Assembly (NCBI GenBank): GCA_945877505.1
Contig: CAMDWT010000002.1
Location: 1 to 64,000, forward strand
Reading direction: 5' to 3'
Source: Crenothrix polyspora
Lineage (GTDB): Bacteria; Pseudomonadota; Gammaproteobacteria; Methylococcales; Methylomonadaceae
DNA length: 64,000 nt
Below, piece by piece: positions 42,279-50,764 of this stretch. The notes beneath the pieces are model-generated. The model was given only the letters and a program-made list of their open reading frames with translations, ran no database searches and was not told the DNA's origin. Within the stretch, counting starts at the first letter, position 1. Each line of letters begins with the position of its first letter. Position numbers and translations under genes: made by a program.

Positions 42279-44165
42279 ATGTCGATCCATTATATTTTTA
42301 GTTTAATTATCATTGCATTTTTTGTGGGTTGTGCGCCGACTCGGCAAATTACGGTTGATTACCCTTCTGCTCATGTTGCTGAGACGCAGTCAGCTCAGTT
42401 AACGCAGTCACATCCTTTTCAAGCACTACCTGGGTTTCAGGTTATTGATGGCGATGATTATTATGTAAGACTAATTTCTGAGTTCGACTTTAAGGGGGAG
42501 AATGTATTAAAAAGTGGTTGCAGTAACATTGCACCATCCTATGAGAAAGGTGATTTGTCATCTACCCTTATATTTTCTGTGAAGAATGAAAGCCTCGTTT
42601 TTAATAATGAGGCGGTAGGATTTTTATACCAAGCGGGCTCGGGAAAGTGTAATTTTAAATTTGATGCAAAGAAAATAACACTTACACCCTGGATGCGTTT
42701 GGATTTAGGTAAGGAAACTCAGGTTGATTATAGTTTTTTATCTAGTGCGAATAGTGATGTTGATGTGTCCGGCTTAGTGGGTGATGTGACAACTGCCAGT
42801 AACATGCTAGCGTTAACAGGTGTTGGTATGGGCGTTTCTGTAGTGGGTCAGTTTGCGGGTCAATGGGCAAAGAATAATCCTCAAGCTCTCGCAAAATCAA
42901 CGTCAGCAAAGCATAGTTCGGAGTCACATTCGCTTCCTACTTTTATAAGTTTTTCTGGTAAGACAGGCGCACTTAATCAAACGATATTTAAGGTATATGC
43001 AGTTGCCGAAGGTGGTATCAATATCTTTGCTTCGGATACGCAGCCAATAGGTGAGCTTAAGATTTACCCTGAAATTATTCCTTCTTTATTATTAAAGACG
43101 ACTCCAGAGGGTATTCCTGATGCAAGAGATTTGTCTTTTGATGAAATTGGCTATTTACCCATTAAGACGGCAACGGGTGAGATAAAATTATTGCAACTGA
43201 TTGAACAATCGAAGCATCCAGCAAAGCCAAATCTAAAGCCAAACTGGAATAATTATGAAGAGGTTGAAAACAATTGCCGAAAAATAAAATTGGTGATGAA
43301 GGATTTAGGGTTTAATAAGTTTGATCGTAATGCATTTCTGTATTATTTTTTGATCAATGATAATAATTGGAAAAATTATAATATAACGCATCAGAAAGCA
43401 CTAAGCGACGAGCTAAACTTGAAAGTGATGGAGTCTTATCGGAAAAAAGGTTTCGGGATGTGTCTAGCTACAGAAGATTATGCGGTTATGAAGGCGATTG
43501 GATTGCCTGTTAATTTATCCTCAGATTGGCAGGTGATTGAAGATACTGGGCAGAAAAAAGAACAATTTTTAACCCCACTTAAATCGATTGAGCGACAGTT
43601 AATCTCTGTACTAAAAAACTCAAATAGAGCTGAAATGGAGCGACAATTATATCCTTTGCTAGCAACCACTAAGACGGGTGAGGGCAGTGTGTTATTGCAA
43701 AATCATTTGGGTGAGTTTGGTTTGGAGAAGTTATTGGCTAGTCCGGTGGTTGAGCCGGTTGCGACACCCCTTCCTGACGCGACAGCTCAGCCTTCAATAG
43801 TTCCTGTTACGCCTGCTTTACCTAATTCAGTGGCCAGTTCAATGCCAGGTGAGGGGCTTGTTGTAAGTGCGCGCCAATTGGTGCAGGTCTTTTCTGGTTT
43901 GTCTTTTGATGAGTTTAGCTGCGCACGTATTATTCCTAATCAATTAGGTAAGTCAACGGCAAATGAAGGTATCTTGTTGTTTACCACTAAAGAAGGAAGT
44001 CCACGAGCAAAAGGCGGCGCCATGGAGTTTGAGTTCTCAAATGGTAAAATAAATAGAATTGCTTTTCAGTTATCGACTTTTCGAGATTTAGAACAGGATG
44101 TGGTTGAGCACCCTGAGTCGGGTGGTTGTCGAATAGACCCTTCTTTTGTAAATAAATTACATTAA
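42279..44165 (+). CDS. Putative lipoprotein, function unknown
   Basis: N-terminal lipobox-like FFVGC; 628 aa with Ser/Pro-rich linker before the C-terminal domain. Confidence 0.65.
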   Translation: MSIHYIFSLIIIAFFVGCAPTRQITVDYPSAHVAETQSAQLTQSHPFQALPGFQVIDGDDYYVRLISEFDFKGENVLKSGCSNIAPSYEKGDLSSTLIFSVKNESLVFNNEAVGFLYQAGSGKCNFKFDAKKITLTPWMRLDLGKETQVDYSFLSSANSDVDVSGLVGDVTTASNMLALTGVGMGVSVVGQFAGQWAKNNPQALAKSTSAKHSSESHSLPTFISFSGKTGALNQTIFKVYAVAEGGINIFASDTQPIGELKIYPEIIPSLLLKTTPEGIPDARDLSFDEIGYLPIKTATGEIKLLQLIEQSKHPAKPNLKPNWNNYEEVENNCRKIKLVMKDLGFNKFDRNAFLYYFLINDNNWKNYNITHQKALSDELNLKVMESYRKKGFGMCLATEDYAVMKAIGLPVNLSSDWQVIEDTGQKKEQFLTPLKSIERQLISVLKNSNRAEMERQLYPLLATTKTGEGSVLLQNHLGEFGLEKLLASPVVEPVATPLPDATAQPSIVPVTPALPNSVASSMPGEGLVVSARQLVQVFSGLSFDEFSCARIIPNQLGKSTANEGILLFTTKEGSPRAKGGAMEFEFSNGKINRIAFQLSTFRDLEQDVVEHPESGGCRIDPSFVNKLH

Positions 44166-44499
44166 TTAATGATGAATAGCTAAAGGGGGCGCCAGATTAA
44201 AAGGTGTGGTACTGGAATAAGTTTTACGATAAATCTATTTATTGACAGCTCATGGCTTTAAAGCGGGAGTTAATTTAGCGCAAAGGCGATCAAGTTTTCT
44301 TAATAATAAACGTCATATTTATGGGGTAAATTACAATTGATAATAAGGACAACTGGTATAGATAAGCATCATAGGTTAAAATCATCTGGTTTTTTGTGAT
44401 AATTATTACGTAAATGGAGTGAGGCTAAGTTTTTGGTCTTGAAGTTACGAAGATATATTACTTGCAAGCATTTATAACTACTATCGAAGAGGCTGCTCA

Positions 44500-45621
44500 G
44501 TGAACAAAGCAAAGCAACTATTCGCAGGTCTGATCTTAATGGCTTCAGGGCTGGGAACAGTACAAGCGGACTATACGCTAAATTTAATGAAAGGGGTTAC
44601 AAAGGTCAGTAATGACATTTATGACCTTCATATGCTGATTCTATGGATTTGTGTAGTCATAGGGGTTGGTGTTTTTGGGGCCATGTTTTACTCAATTTAT
44701 CACCACCGTAAATCAAAAGGGCATCAAGCGGCTCAGTTTCATGAAAACACAACAGTTGAAATCATTTGGACGATAATACCGACCCTGATTTTGGTTGCTA
44801 TGGCTATTCCAGCAACAAAGACTATGTTGGAATTAAGTGATGTTGAGAAATCAGATATGACCATCCAAGTTACTGGGCGCCAATGGTACTGGGATTATAA
44901 ATATCTGGACAGTGACATTCATTTCGAAAGTCATTTAGATGAAGCGAGTGAAAGAGTCCATAGAACGGTTGGTGCTGATCCTCGATCCGTTCCTCATTAT
45001 TTATTAAACGTTGATAAGCCACTCGTCATTCCAGTAAAGAAAAAAGTGCGTTTTGTATTAACTTCAGTTGATGTAATTCACTCTTGGTGGGTGCCAGATT
45101 TAGGCTGGAAAAAAGATGCAAATCCTGGCTTTATTAATGAAGCATGGACATCTGTTGATAAGGCAGGAACTTATCGCGGCCAATGTACAGAGTTGTGTGG
45201 AAGAGACCATGCTTTTATGCCTATTGTCGTAATTGCCTTAGAGCAGCCTGAATACGATGCATGGGTTAAAAAGACCTTAGAGCAACAAAAACAAAAGCCT
45301 GATTTAAGTGATCAAAGTCGCGAACAATTAATGGCACATGGAGAATCGGTTTATTTGAAAAATTGTGTCGGCTGTCATCAAATTAATGGTGCCGGTGTTC
45401 CTGGGCTCATTCCTGCCTTAACAGGTAGCAAAATTGCGACAGGTAAATGGGAGTCTTTAGATGGCTTCTTACGCGCAGGTACAGCTAAAATGCCATCCTT
45501 TTCTAAATTAGATGGTAAAGAATATGCAGAGCTGATGACTTATGTTCGCAATAATCTGGGCAATAAAGTGGGTGATGAATTACAACCCAAGCAAACGGCA
45601 CTTCCAGACGATGATGACTAA
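44500..45621 (+). CDS. coxB: Cytochrome c oxidase subunit II with C-terminal cytochrome c domain
   Basis: CuA motif GQCTELCGRDHAFMP; heme motif CVGCHQINGAG; GTG start. Confidence 0.96.
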   Translation: MNKAKQLFAGLILMASGLGTVQADYTLNLMKGVTKVSNDIYDLHMLILWICVVIGVGVFGAMFYSIYHHRKSKGHQAAQFHENTTVEIIWTIIPTLILVAMAIPATKTMLELSDVEKSDMTIQVTGRQWYWDYKYLDSDIHFESHLDEASERVHRTVGADPRSVPHYLLNVDKPLVIPVKKKVRFVLTSVDVIHSWWVPDLGWKKDANPGFINEAWTSVDKAGTYRGQCTELCGRDHAFMPIVVIALEQPEYDAWVKKTLEQQKQKPDLSDQSREQLMAHGESVYLKNCVGCHQINGAGVPGLIPALTGSKIATGKWESLDGFLRAGTAKMPSFSKLDGKEYAELMTYVRNNLGNKVGDELQPKQTALPDDDD

Positions 45622-45676
45622 GCTAATAGCGCGCTTGTCGACTCACACTTTTTTAATAATTTTCGAGGTATAACGT

Positions 45677-47317
45677 ATGTCTGCTGTTGTAGATGAACAT
45701 GATCATCATGCTGATGATCATCACGATCACGGCCCTGAAAAAGGGTTGTTAAGATGGATTACTACTACAAATCACAAAGATATTGGCACATTGTATTTAT
45801 TGTTTGCCTTAGTGATGTTTTTTGTTGGTGGATCAATGGCAATGGTTATTCGTGCAGAGTTATTTGAACCGGGTTTACAATTTGTAGATCCAGCGTTTTT
45901 TAACTCAATGACGACTATGCATGCTTTGGTTATGGTGTTTGGAGCGGTTATGCCGGCTTTCGTAGGTTTGGCTAACTGGCAAATACCTTTAATGATAGGC
46001 GCTGCTGATATGGCGTTGCCGCGCATGAATAACATGAGTTTTTGGATGTTGGTTGCGGGTGTATTATTGCTAGCAAGTACACTATTTATGGAAGGTGGCG
46101 CCCCAAATGGGGGTTGGACATTATATCCGCCCTTAGTGCTGCAACCGATTACCGTTGGAAAAGCATTGCCATTCGCGGTCTTTTCGGTACATTTGTTAGG
46201 TATTTCTTCCATAATGGGTGCGATTAATATTATTGCTACTATATTTAACATGCGTGCTCCAGCCATGAAAATGATGGATATGCCCTTGTTTGTTTGGACT
46301 TGGTTGATTACTGCCTTTTTGTTGATTGCTGTTATGCCTGTATTTGCGGGCGCAGTTACTATGTTGTTAACTGATAAGTTTTTCCACACTAGCTTCTTTA
46401 ATGCTGCGGGTGGTGGAGATCCAGTGCTGTACCAACATATATTCTGGTTCTTTGGACACCCAGAAGTTTATATTATGATTTTGCCAACTTTTGGTGTTGC
46501 TTCTACTATTATTCCAGTATTTGCACGTAAACCTTTGTTTGGTTATGCTTCTATGGTTTGGGCGACTGCTTCCATTGCATTTTTGTCTTTTATCGTTTGG
46601 GCTCACCATATGTTCACAGTCGGTATGCCAGTCGCCGGTGAGTTATACTTTATGTACGCCACCATGATTATTGCAGTTCCGACGGGTGTTAAAGTCTTTA
46701 ACTGGACAGCCACCATGTGGAAAGGTGCGATGACTTTTGAAACCCCTATGTTGTTTTCAATTGCCTTTGTTGTCCTGTTCACTATGGGTGGCTTTACTGG
46801 TTTGATGATGGCTATTGCGCCTGCAGACTTCCAGTATCATGATACTTATTTTATCGTTGCTCATTTTCATTACACCTTAGTGCCGGCTTCAATTTTCATT
46901 CTAATGGCTGCTGGTTATTTTTGGTTGCCTAAATGGACTGGACACATGTACAACGAGAAAGTAGGGCAATTACATTTTTGGTTGTCAGCTATCTCCGTTA
47001 ATATATTGTTTTTTCCACAGCACTTTTTAGGATTGGCAGGAATGCCACGTAGAATTCCCGATTACGCTGTGCAATTTGCAGATTGGAATATGATTTCCAG
47101 TATTGGTGGTTTTATATTTGGCGCCAGCCAGTTACTTTTTCTTTATATCGTTATTGATACGATTAGAGGCGGTACGGGTGAAAAGGTCTCTGATGAGGTT
47201 TGGGAAGATGCGAGCAAGCATGGATTGGAATGGACATTGCCATCCCCCGTTCCTTATCATACTTGGACAATACCACCGACAAGTGTGCCAACTGAACATG
47301 TTTTAGATTCACATTAA
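45677..47317 (+). CDS. coxA: Cytochrome c oxidase subunit I
   Basis: WFFGHPEVYIMILP, VWAHHMFTVGM, DTYFIVAHFHYTLVP. Confidence 0.98.
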   Translation: MSAVVDEHDHHADDHHDHGPEKGLLRWITTTNHKDIGTLYLLFALVMFFVGGSMAMVIRAELFEPGLQFVDPAFFNSMTTMHALVMVFGAVMPAFVGLANWQIPLMIGAADMALPRMNNMSFWMLVAGVLLLASTLFMEGGAPNGGWTLYPPLVLQPITVGKALPFAVFSVHLLGISSIMGAINIIATIFNMRAPAMKMMDMPLFVWTWLITAFLLIAVMPVFAGAVTMLLTDKFFHTSFFNAAGGGDPVLYQHIFWFFGHPEVYIMILPTFGVASTIIPVFARKPLFGYASMVWATASIAFLSFIVWAHHMFTVGMPVAGELYFMYATMIIAVPTGVKVFNWTATMWKGAMTFETPMLFSIAFVVLFTMGGFTGLMMAIAPADFQYHDTYFIVAHFHYTLVPASIFILMAAGYFWLPKWTGHMYNEKVGQLHFWLSAISVNILFFPQHFLGLAGMPRRIPDYAVQFADWNMISSIGGFIFGASQLLFLYIVIDTIRGGTGEKVSDEVWEDASKHGLEWTLPSPVPYHTWTIPPTSVPTEHVLDSH

Positions 47318-47366
47318 AGGTAAAAGATACATTGTGGGTTTTTACCTGCAATGTATCGCTTAAATT

Positions 47367-47465
47367 ATGACAATAAAAAATAAAAATATTTTAACGGCCG
47401 TTGTTTTAGTGGCGATTACAGTCATTGTTTATATGTTTGCTGTCGCTCAAGCTGTTGCTCAATGA
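47367..47465 (+). CDS. Small single-TM protein (32 aa), candidate cytochrome oxidase small assembly protein
   Basis: ATG-initiated MTIKNKNILTAVVLVAITVIVYMFAVAQAVAQ; its TGA overlaps the ATG of ctaG (ATGA); absent from the ORF track because of its size. Confidence 0.6.
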   Translation: MTIKNKNILTAVVLVAITVIVYMFAVAQAVAQ

Positions 47466-48013
47466 CTGGAAATGCAGCAAAGAAAAATCTTAGATTAGCC
47501 AGGACATTGTTCTTGGTTGCAGTAGCTATGTTTGGTTTTGGATATGCATTAGTTCCTATTTACGATGTTTTATGTGAATGGAAATGGATAGAGAGAGATC
47601 GTCCTGACGACATTAAAAAAGTCCCAGAAACAGCTTACAAAGTAGATGTGAGTAGGGGTATTACCATAGAGTTTATGACCACTTTAAATGGGTCGACTCC
47701 GATGGAATTCAAAGCAGAAAAGAAACAATTAAAGGTTCATCCGGGTGAATATTATACGGTGAACTTTTATGCAGAAAATAAAACTGACAAGGACATGCTC
47801 GCGAGGGCAATAGCTAGTTTTTCACCTGCCGTTATTAGTAGCTATTTTGAAAAGGTGGAGTGTTTTTGTTTTTCTGAACAAACATTTAAGCCTAGAGAAA
47901 AGAAAATCATGCCGATGCGTTTTGTAATAAATCCAGAGATACCTGAACAATACAAAACTATTACGCTGTCATACACATTTTTCGATAATACTGAAAATTT
48001 AGTAAAAAAATAA
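47462..48013 (+). CDS. ctaG: Cytochrome c oxidase assembly protein CtaG/Cox11
   Basis: ALVPIYDVLCEW; VECFCFSEQTFKPREKKIMPMRFVI. Confidence 0.96.
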   Translation: MTGNAAKKNLRLARTLFLVAVAMFGFGYALVPIYDVLCEWKWIERDRPDDIKKVPETAYKVDVSRGITIEFMTTLNGSTPMEFKAEKKQLKVHPGEYYTVNFYAENKTDKDMLARAIASFSPAVISSYFEKVECFCFSEQTFKPREKKIMPMRFVINPEIPEQYKTITLSYTFFDNTENLVKK

Positions 48014-48025
48014 AAGGGGAAGGAT

Positions 48026-48877
48026 ATGTCTACAAATACCGCTTATTACATTCCGCATAAAGCGACTTGGCCAGTTATTGGTACAGCTGGTTTGATGACG
48101 ATGCTGGCTGGATTTGCAAATTATTTAAACGGCTCATCAATTGGTCCTGCCTTAATGGTAATTGGACTGCTTATTTTTGTTGTCATGTTAGTGGGTTGGT
48201 TTACTTTGCAGGCAAAGGAAAGCGAATCGGGTATGTATAACCATGAAGTTGGCATTTCATACCGTCATGGAATGATGTGGTTTATATTCTCGGAAATTGT
48301 TTTTTTTGCAGTATTTTTCGGTACCCTCTGGTACACACGTAATCTTTCAGTGCCATGGTTAGGTGAGGGGGCAACTAAAGAGTTGTTATGGCCTTCATTT
48401 GATGCAACTTGGCCAACAAATGGTCCTGGTAAAGTGGGCGGTGATTTTGAATCTATGGGTGCGTGGGGATTGCCATTCCTGAACACTTTAATTCTTTTAA
48501 CAAGCGGTGTTACCTGTACTTGGGCACATCATGGTCTACTTGCAAAAAATAGAGATCAATTGATTAAAGGATTAATAGCGACGGTTGCCTTGGGATTTTT
48601 GTTCGTTACTTTTCAAGCAATTGAATATCATGAAGCCTACACAGACATGGGTTTAACCTTAGGTTCTGGCGTTTATGGATCTACGTTTTTTATGTTAACA
48701 GGCTTTCATGGCTTTCATGTGTGTGTTGGTGCCATTATTCTGAGTGTTGTCTTATTTCGTAGTACACAAGGACATTTTAAGCCAGAAAATCATTTTGCTT
48801 TTGAAGCCGCTGCTTGGTATTGGCATTTTGTTGACGTTGTATGGTTAGGTTTGTTCGTATTCGTTTATTTAATGTAG
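48026..48877 (+). CDS. coxC: Cytochrome c oxidase subunit III
   Basis: SEIVFFAVFFGTLWY; LTGFHGFHVCVGAIIL; EAAAWYWHFVDVVWLGLFVFVYL. Confidence 0.97.
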   Translation: MSTNTAYYIPHKATWPVIGTAGLMTMLAGFANYLNGSSIGPALMVIGLLIFVVMLVGWFTLQAKESESGMYNHEVGISYRHGMMWFIFSEIVFFAVFFGTLWYTRNLSVPWLGEGATKELLWPSFDATWPTNGPGKVGGDFESMGAWGLPFLNTLILLTSGVTCTWAHHGLLAKNRDQLIKGLIATVALGFLFVTFQAIEYHEAYTDMGLTLGSGVYGSTFFMLTGFHGFHVCVGAIILSVVLFRSTQGHFKPENHFAFEAAAWYWHFVDVVWLGLFVFVYLM

Positions 48878-48891
48878 TGTGAATTTGCACT

Positions 48892-48930
48892 AAAAAAGCG
48901 CTACCTCATAATAGGTGGCGCTTTTTTTTT
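48892..48930 (+). terminator. Strong (potentially bidirectional) terminator after coxC
   Basis: gcgctacct-cataat-aggtggcgc flanked by A6 and T9; lies between convergent genes. Confidence 0.92.
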
Positions 48931-48956
48931 GTCATCATGTTTTGTAAGGTAGATGT

Positions 48957-49217
48957 TTATTTATTTGAAGGCTCTTCTAGGGCTGGTTTTTGCATGTGCA
49001 TTGTTACACCTAAGCCATGAGGTTTAAATAGACCTGTTGCAAAGGCAATAAAAATAAAAATAAACAGCAACATTGAGAGTGTAATCCGAAAGGTAAGTGA
49101 TCTAACCGTCTTTAGTGATTGTTCTTCATTTTTACGGTTGACTAAGTGAAATAAGGCAGAGCCAAGGCTGATAATAATAAGGATAAAGGCAATAATAATG
49201 AGGCTTTTTATAATCAT
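48957..49217 (-). CDS. Twin-TM protein (DUF2909-like)
   Basis: Two TM segments; typical location between coxC and surf1. Confidence 0.75.
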   Translation of the reverse strand: MIIKSLIIIAFILIIISLGSALFHLVNRKNEEQSLKTVRSLTFRITLSMLLFIFIFIAFATGLFKPHGLGVTMHMQKPALEEPSNK

Positions 49218-49320
49218 GAGAGAGTGGTATTTTATGGAATGTTTATATATTTTCGTTTATTAATGCATCTCTGCCAATAGGTTAAATGAAAAGGATGTAT
49301 ATTAACAAGAGTACTATTCA

Positions 49321-50034
49321 ATGAGATTTAAAAAAGTACCCACTATTACCTATTTATGTTTGATGCCATTGTTGATTTCGTTAGGCTTTTGGCAATTAGG
49401 GCGCTCTGAAGAGAAAAAGATTATTCTTGAAAAGCAAAATCAAGCGTTTGCTTCTTCTGAAGTCCTACTGCTCTCAAGTTTGGGTGATTATGATATTAAG
49501 TTGATAAGATACATGAAAGCGCAGGTTGTTGGTTCATATGACAGCGCTCATCAATTTCTATTGGATAATCAGATTAAAGGGGGGAAAGTAGGTTATTTTG
49601 TATTGACACCTTTTATTTTTGAAAATAAATCACAGGCTATTTTAGTAAATAGAGGCTGGGTTCCTTTAAATCAAAATAGAGATATTCTCCCTGATATTAC
49701 CATTAAGAATCAGCAATCCGTGATTACTGGAAGGATTAATCAATTCCCAAGTGTTGGCATAAAATTAGCCGGTGTCGAAATTCCAACGGAAGGCTGGCCA
49801 TCCGTATTGCAGCTTATAGATACTCAAATTTTGACAAAAAAAATGGGATACAGCCTGTTACCTTTTCAGCTTGAGTTGGGCCAAAACCTACCAGAAGGGT
49901 TTAATCGAGATTGGCAAAAAACAACCGTCATGCTGCCAGAACAACACATAGCCTATGCGGTTCAATGGTTTTCGTTGGCATTGACCTTATCAATATTATT
50001 TATTTGGTACAGTAATAAAAAAAGTGATGAATAA
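49321..50034 (+). CDS. SURF1-family oxidase assembly protein
   Basis: LGFWQLGRSEEK; FLLDNQIKGGKVGYFVLTPF; VNRGWVP. Confidence 0.93.
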   Translation: MRFKKVPTITYLCLMPLLISLGFWQLGRSEEKKIILEKQNQAFASSEVLLLSSLGDYDIKLIRYMKAQVVGSYDSAHQFLLDNQIKGGKVGYFVLTPFIFENKSQAILVNRGWVPLNQNRDILPDITIKNQQSVITGRINQFPSVGIKLAGVEIPTEGWPSVLQLIDTQILTKKMGYSLLPFQLELGQNLPEGFNRDWQKTTVMLPEQHIAYAVQWFSLALTLSILFIWYSNKKSDE

Positions 50035-50764
50035 ACAACAAAAGAAAAACAGGCTAACAATACTGATTATTTTTGGATTAACTATTATTCCTTTTTTAAT
50101 CGCGTTAGTTCTAAAGGAGAATCCCAGTTTGGTTAAGGGGACCACCAATACGGGTCAATTGATAGTTCCTCCTTTAGCGACACAATATAGCGATTTTATT
50201 GGCTTTGACGCATTCTCTGTTAAAAATATTAGTGAACTACTGGGGCATTGGTTAATTGTTAATGTAATTCCGGGCAATAACTGTAATGAGATATGTCTTG
50301 ATGCATTACTTAAAACCAAGCAACTAAGGTTGATGTTAAATAAGGAGTTGCCACGAACACGCCGTATCGCCATGATTTTTAAAGAGCCTCTTGAAGTTGA
50401 TGCAAATGAATGGTGGCTAAAAGATACGCTTTTGTGGCGTCTACGTCGCACTGATAATAAGGAAGATAAGACGCTTTTATTGAGTTTTCTTCGGGAAGAC
50501 CAGAAATTAGATGATAAGTTAATTGATAAGTTAATCGGTGAGGATAATCGCGAATTTTCTCTTAATTCAGATCTTATTAGAGTTAAACCTAGTTTAGAAT
50601 TGAATAAGAAAATTGTCGCTATTCGGAAAGGAAATATACCAGATGGAATGTTATTTTTGATTGATCCATTGGGTAATATAATGATGCAATATGAGGCAGG
50701 CTTTAATACTTATAAAGTGAAAGAAGATCTTATGCATTTACTTAAAATTTCACAAATTGGTTAG
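50024..50764 (+). CDS. SCO-like/oxidase-assembly associated membrane protein
   Basis: N-terminal TM; CNEIC (CxxxC) in a thioredoxin-like context; PDGMLFLIDPLGNIMMQYEAG; between surf1 and the ctaA-like ORF. Confidence 0.75.
   Translation: MMNKQQKKNRLTILIIFGLTIIPFLIALVLKENPSLVKGTTNTGQLIVPPLATQYSDFIGFDAFSVKNISELLGHWLIVNVIPGNNCNEICLDALLKTKQLRLMLNKELPRTRRIAMIFKEPLEVDANEWWLKDTLLWRLRRTDNKEDKTLLLSFLREDQKLDDKLIDKLIGEDNREFSLNSDLIRVKPSLELNKKIVAIRKGNIPDGMLFLIDPLGNIMMQYEAGFNTYKVKEDLMHLLKISQIG

Noticed and set aside
45772-46389. 205-aa minus-strand ORF opposite coxA
   Set aside because: Lies entirely antisense to a strongly conserved coxA; a by-product of coxA codon structure with no recognisable domain.
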